DNA of 6,593 nt from Puniceicoccales bacterium (GTDB lineage: Bacteria > Verrucomicrobiota > Verrucomicrobiia > Opitutales > JAIRKQ01). The stretch is from positions 1-6,593 of the forward strand of contig JAIRMI010000098.1 in the NCBI GenBank assembly GCA_031258795.1, given 5' to 3'. The notes under the pieces were generated by a model. The model had not been told where the DNA came from. It made no database searches and saw nothing but the letters and a program-made list of their open reading frames with translations. Positions 4,735 to 6,593 of the stretch are shown piece after piece (positions within the stretch are counted from its first letter, which is position 1; each line of letters opens with the position of its first letter). Position numbers and translations under genes: made by a program.

Positions 4735-5940
4735 ATGGTTCGCATTGTGCAGAAATATGGCGGAACGTCGGTGGCAAACATCGAACGAATAAGGTCCATT
4801 GCTACTAGAGTCAAGGAACGGGCTAGTCTTGGTGACGAAATTATTGTTATTGTTTCTGCTCGCGCCGGTGTCACAAATGATTTGCTAAAACAGGCAAAAG
4901 AAATTTCCAGCAAACCGGACCCTGCATGTCTCGATGCTTTGCTGTGCATAGGGGAGTGTGAGACAGCGGCTTTGCTGGCTATTATTCTCAATGACATGGG
5001 CGTAGCGGCAGTCTCACGCAATGCTTATCAGATCGGTATTGCCACCTGTTCCACTTTTGGCAACGCTAGGATAAAAAATATTTTCGGTGGCGATGTGGAA
5101 GATTGCCTAAAAAGCGGAAAAGTAGTGGTGGTAACTGGGTTTCAGGGAGTGGACGGTAACATGTGCCCCACGACCCTTGGACGGGGAGGATCCGATTTAA
5201 CGGCACTAGCTCTTGCTTATCGCTTTAATGCCGATCTTTGCGAAGTATACACCGATGTCGACGGCGTTTTTAGTGGGGATCCTCGCGTAATCGACAGGCC
5301 AGCGCTCATAGAAAGGATCTCTCACGATGACTTGCTTGAGCTGGCGTTTCTCGACAACAAGGTTATTCAAGATCGCTCCCTGGCATTTGCAAAGAAGGCA
5401 GGGGTCAATTTTTCCATTGCTTCATCGTTCGGCGAAAACGCCGATGACGGAACGCATGTTATGGGAGATTGTGATTGTCCATGCAGTGAAAGCTATGCCA
5501 TTGGCTTAACGTATAAGACGGATCTGGTCCTAATTTCTGCAATCTTAGAGGAAAATATCTTCGATGATTTTTTAAAAATTTTTGCAAATAGCGGGATCAG
5601 TGTTTCATTTATTAAACATACCAAATTAAGTGGCTCAGGCAAATTTCTCGAAGAAATAGCCATTCTCTCTTCGGATTTTCCTTTCCTGAAGAATTCATGT
5701 TTCGCCGAACCTCTTCCGAAGAAAGTTTCTGTCACCGAGGGACTTACGAGGATAGATGTTGTTGGAACTAAACTGGAATATAGCCCTTGGCTGGGTAAGG
5801 TACTGTCTCTCATGGAGGGGCAGGAAATTTTCAGGTCGGAGTATGGCAAAAACGGTCTATCGTTCCTGGTAAAAACAGACGATTACGGCTCAATTTTAAA
5901 TGCCCTTCACCGCATCGTTTTTGAAGAAAAATTTTCCTAA
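4735..5940 (+). CDS. lysC: Aspartokinase (aspartate kinase)
   Basis: Phosphorylates aspartate to 4-aspartyl phosphate, the committed step toward diaminopimelate/lysine, threonine and methionine. The kinase domain (about 1-240) is well kept: KYGGTSV (7-13), VSARAGVTNDLL (40-51), a GE pair at 73-74, GFQGVDG (135-141), TTLGRGGSDLTALALA (146-161), CEVYTDVDGVFSGDPRV (169-185) and LLELAFLDNKVIQDRS (200-215). CIGE (71-74) replaces the usual STGE. Residues about 255-401 take the place of the paired ACT domains but are divergent: the usual second-ACT motif GINIxxISTSE is not recognisable and EGQEIFRSEYGKNG stands there. A CDCPC cluster (246-250) lies in the linker. Length (401) fits the monofunctional class. 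ATG 4735 gives the standard MxxIVQKYGGTSV opening; GAGGGG ends about 15 bases upstream, a long spacing. It lies 8 bases after plsY, and its TAA overlaps the stop of the convergent helicase gene. No homoserine dehydrogenase domain follows. Confidence 0.96.
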   Translation: MVRIVQKYGGTSVANIERIRSIATRVKERASLGDEIIVIVSARAGVTNDLLKQAKEISSKPDPACLDALLCIGECETAALLAIILNDMGVAAVSRNAYQIGIATCSTFGNARIKNIFGGDVEDCLKSGKVVVVTGFQGVDGNMCPTTLGRGGSDLTALALAYRFNADLCEVYTDVDGVFSGDPRVIDRPALIERISHDDLLELAFLDNKVIQDRSLAFAKKAGVNFSIASSFGENADDGTHVMGDCDCPCSESYAIGLTYKTDLVLISAILEENIFDDFLKIFANSGISVSFIKHTKLSGSGKFLEEIAILSSDFPFLKNSCFAEPLPKKVSVTEGLTRIDVVGTKLEYSPWLGKVLSLMEGQEIFRSEYGKNGLSFLVKTDDYGSILNALHRIVFEEKFS

Positions 5941-6593
5941 TAGCCTAATAAAGAGGCCGATGAGACCATGTTTGTTCTGTAGCTTTTGGTATGATATTCG
6001 GAATCGTTTACTAAAATCAGTCTTTCCTTTGCCCGTGTACATGCGACAAACAGCATGCGCTGTTCATTTTCCAAAGCGTTTTTGCCCAATTTGGATCCCA
6101 TTAACTTGCGCTCCCTATGCATGAAAGGCAAAATCACCACTGGCCATTCCAACCCTTTACTTTTGTGAAATGACAGGAGCTGCACTGCGTTTTTATCTAT
6201 CGTGGACGGCGCTCGGGGATTTTTGTATAAATTAACTAATTTTCTTTCCAGCTCGTCGCAGCTCAGGTTTGCCTGGTATGAAGCGTCCATTATGGATTCG
6301 TAGTGGGTGTTAATTTCTTCGTCGGTAAAAATATTCAGAAATTTAATTCGCGGAACCAAGTGAAAATTATCCATTATCTTGCGGATGAAATTGGGCAGTG
6401 ACATGCGCCTTTGTTCCTGCTTTAGGGCAATAAATTCGTCACATATTGACTCGCAAATGGTGCTATCGTTATGATTGAAAAATTTTATGATCTCGCCAGT
6501 ATTTATGCCGAAGATTTCCCGCAATATTCCGGCAAGTTCGCGATGGTCACAGATATTGTTCAAAAAGTGCATTATTGAGGCCGTCCATTTCAA
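5937..6593 (-). CDS. UvrD/AddA-type superfamily 1 DNA helicase, C-terminal part (5' end outside window)
   Basis: ATP-driven 3'-5' DNA helicase family acting in repair or recombination. The visible 218 residues are the end of the protein. Motif V is VQLLSFHKSKGLEWPVVILP (137-156 of the fragment) and motif VI is ENEQRMLFVACTRAKERLIL (175-194), where R187 is the expected arginine finger. The preceding 120 residues, mostly helical and charged, would be the 2B subdomain. The frame is open to the right edge, so the gene begins beyond 6593 and the leucine codon there need not be the start. Only about 25 residues follow motif VI, ending SASLLGY, so there is no C-terminal nuclease domain of AddA/RecB type and no long UvrD-type tail. 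HKSKGLEWPVV is closer in style to AddA/RecB than to UvrD/PcrA, which leaves the exact subfamily open. Its TAG (5939-5937) overlaps the lysC stop. Confidence 0.88.
   Translation of the reverse strand: MKWTASIMHFLNNICDHRELAGILREIFGINTGEIIKFFNHNDSTICESICDEFIALKQEQRRMSLPNFIRKIMDNFHLVPRIKFLNIFTDEEINTHYESIMDASYQANLSCDELERKLVNLYKNPRAPSTIDKNAVQLLSFHKSKGLEWPVVILPFMHRERKLMGSKLGKNALENEQRMLFVACTRAKERLILVNDSEYHTKSYRTNMVSSASLLGY

Noticed and set aside
5925..5960. Possible terminator at the lysC/helicase junction
   Set aside because: GAAAAATTTTC is a short AT-only symmetry inside coding sequence and there is no stable stem.

Overview
The window comes from a Gram-negative (LPS-making) bacterium of moderate, slightly AT-rich base composition. 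It is densely coded housekeeping chromosome, with no phage, transposon, CRISPR, tRNA or rRNA signal. The clearest envelope evidence is a contiguous LptC-LptA-LptB set, which exports lipopolysaccharide. Near it lie a GmhA-type sugar-phosphate isomerase and PlsY, the first acyltransferase of phospholipid synthesis. The lptC-lptA-lptB order without an adjacent rpoN, the long GmhA variant and the weak Shine-Dalgarno signals could fit the Verrucomicrobiota/PVC group. That placement is an impression only, since no marker gene is present.

Layout, left to right: (1) positions 1-110, the plus-strand tail of an unidentified gene; (2) 114-1619, a GspE/PilB-type secretion or pilus assembly ATPase on plus, three bases after that tail; (3) 1627-2238 on minus, a GmhA-like SIS-domain isomerase converging on the ATPase gene; (4) a divergent intergenic region of about 100 bases; (5) plus-strand lptC (2338-2796) and lptA (2793-3299), overlapping by 4 bases; (6) lptB (3342-4067) behind its own promoter-like hexamers, which lie so close to the ATG that the mRNA may be almost leaderless; (7) plsY (4118-4726), also behind promoter-like hexamers; (8) lysC, aspartokinase (4735-5940), 8 bases after plsY; (9) on minus from the right edge to 5937, the C-terminal part of a UvrD/AddA-type superfamily 1 helicase whose stop codon overlaps that of lysC.

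Functionally, GmhA could feed heptose into the LPS core, and LptC, LptA and LptB are parts of the machine that moves finished LPS across the periplasm. PlsY makes lysophosphatidic acid for the membrane. LysC opens the aspartate pathway, which supplies diaminopimelate for peptidoglycan as well as lysine, threonine and methionine. Most of the window is therefore cell-envelope biogenesis. The ATPase and the helicase are unrelated neighbours.

I found no new biological system. The most interesting points are modest: a GspE-type ATPase with a very compact cysteine knuckle and unusually many cysteines; an aspartokinase whose ACT effector-binding motif is eroded and which has a Cys-x-Cys-x-Cys cluster between kinase and ACT regions; a near-leaderless lptB promoter arrangement; generally weak Shine-Dalgarno signals; and a tail-to-tail gene pair with overlapping stop codons.
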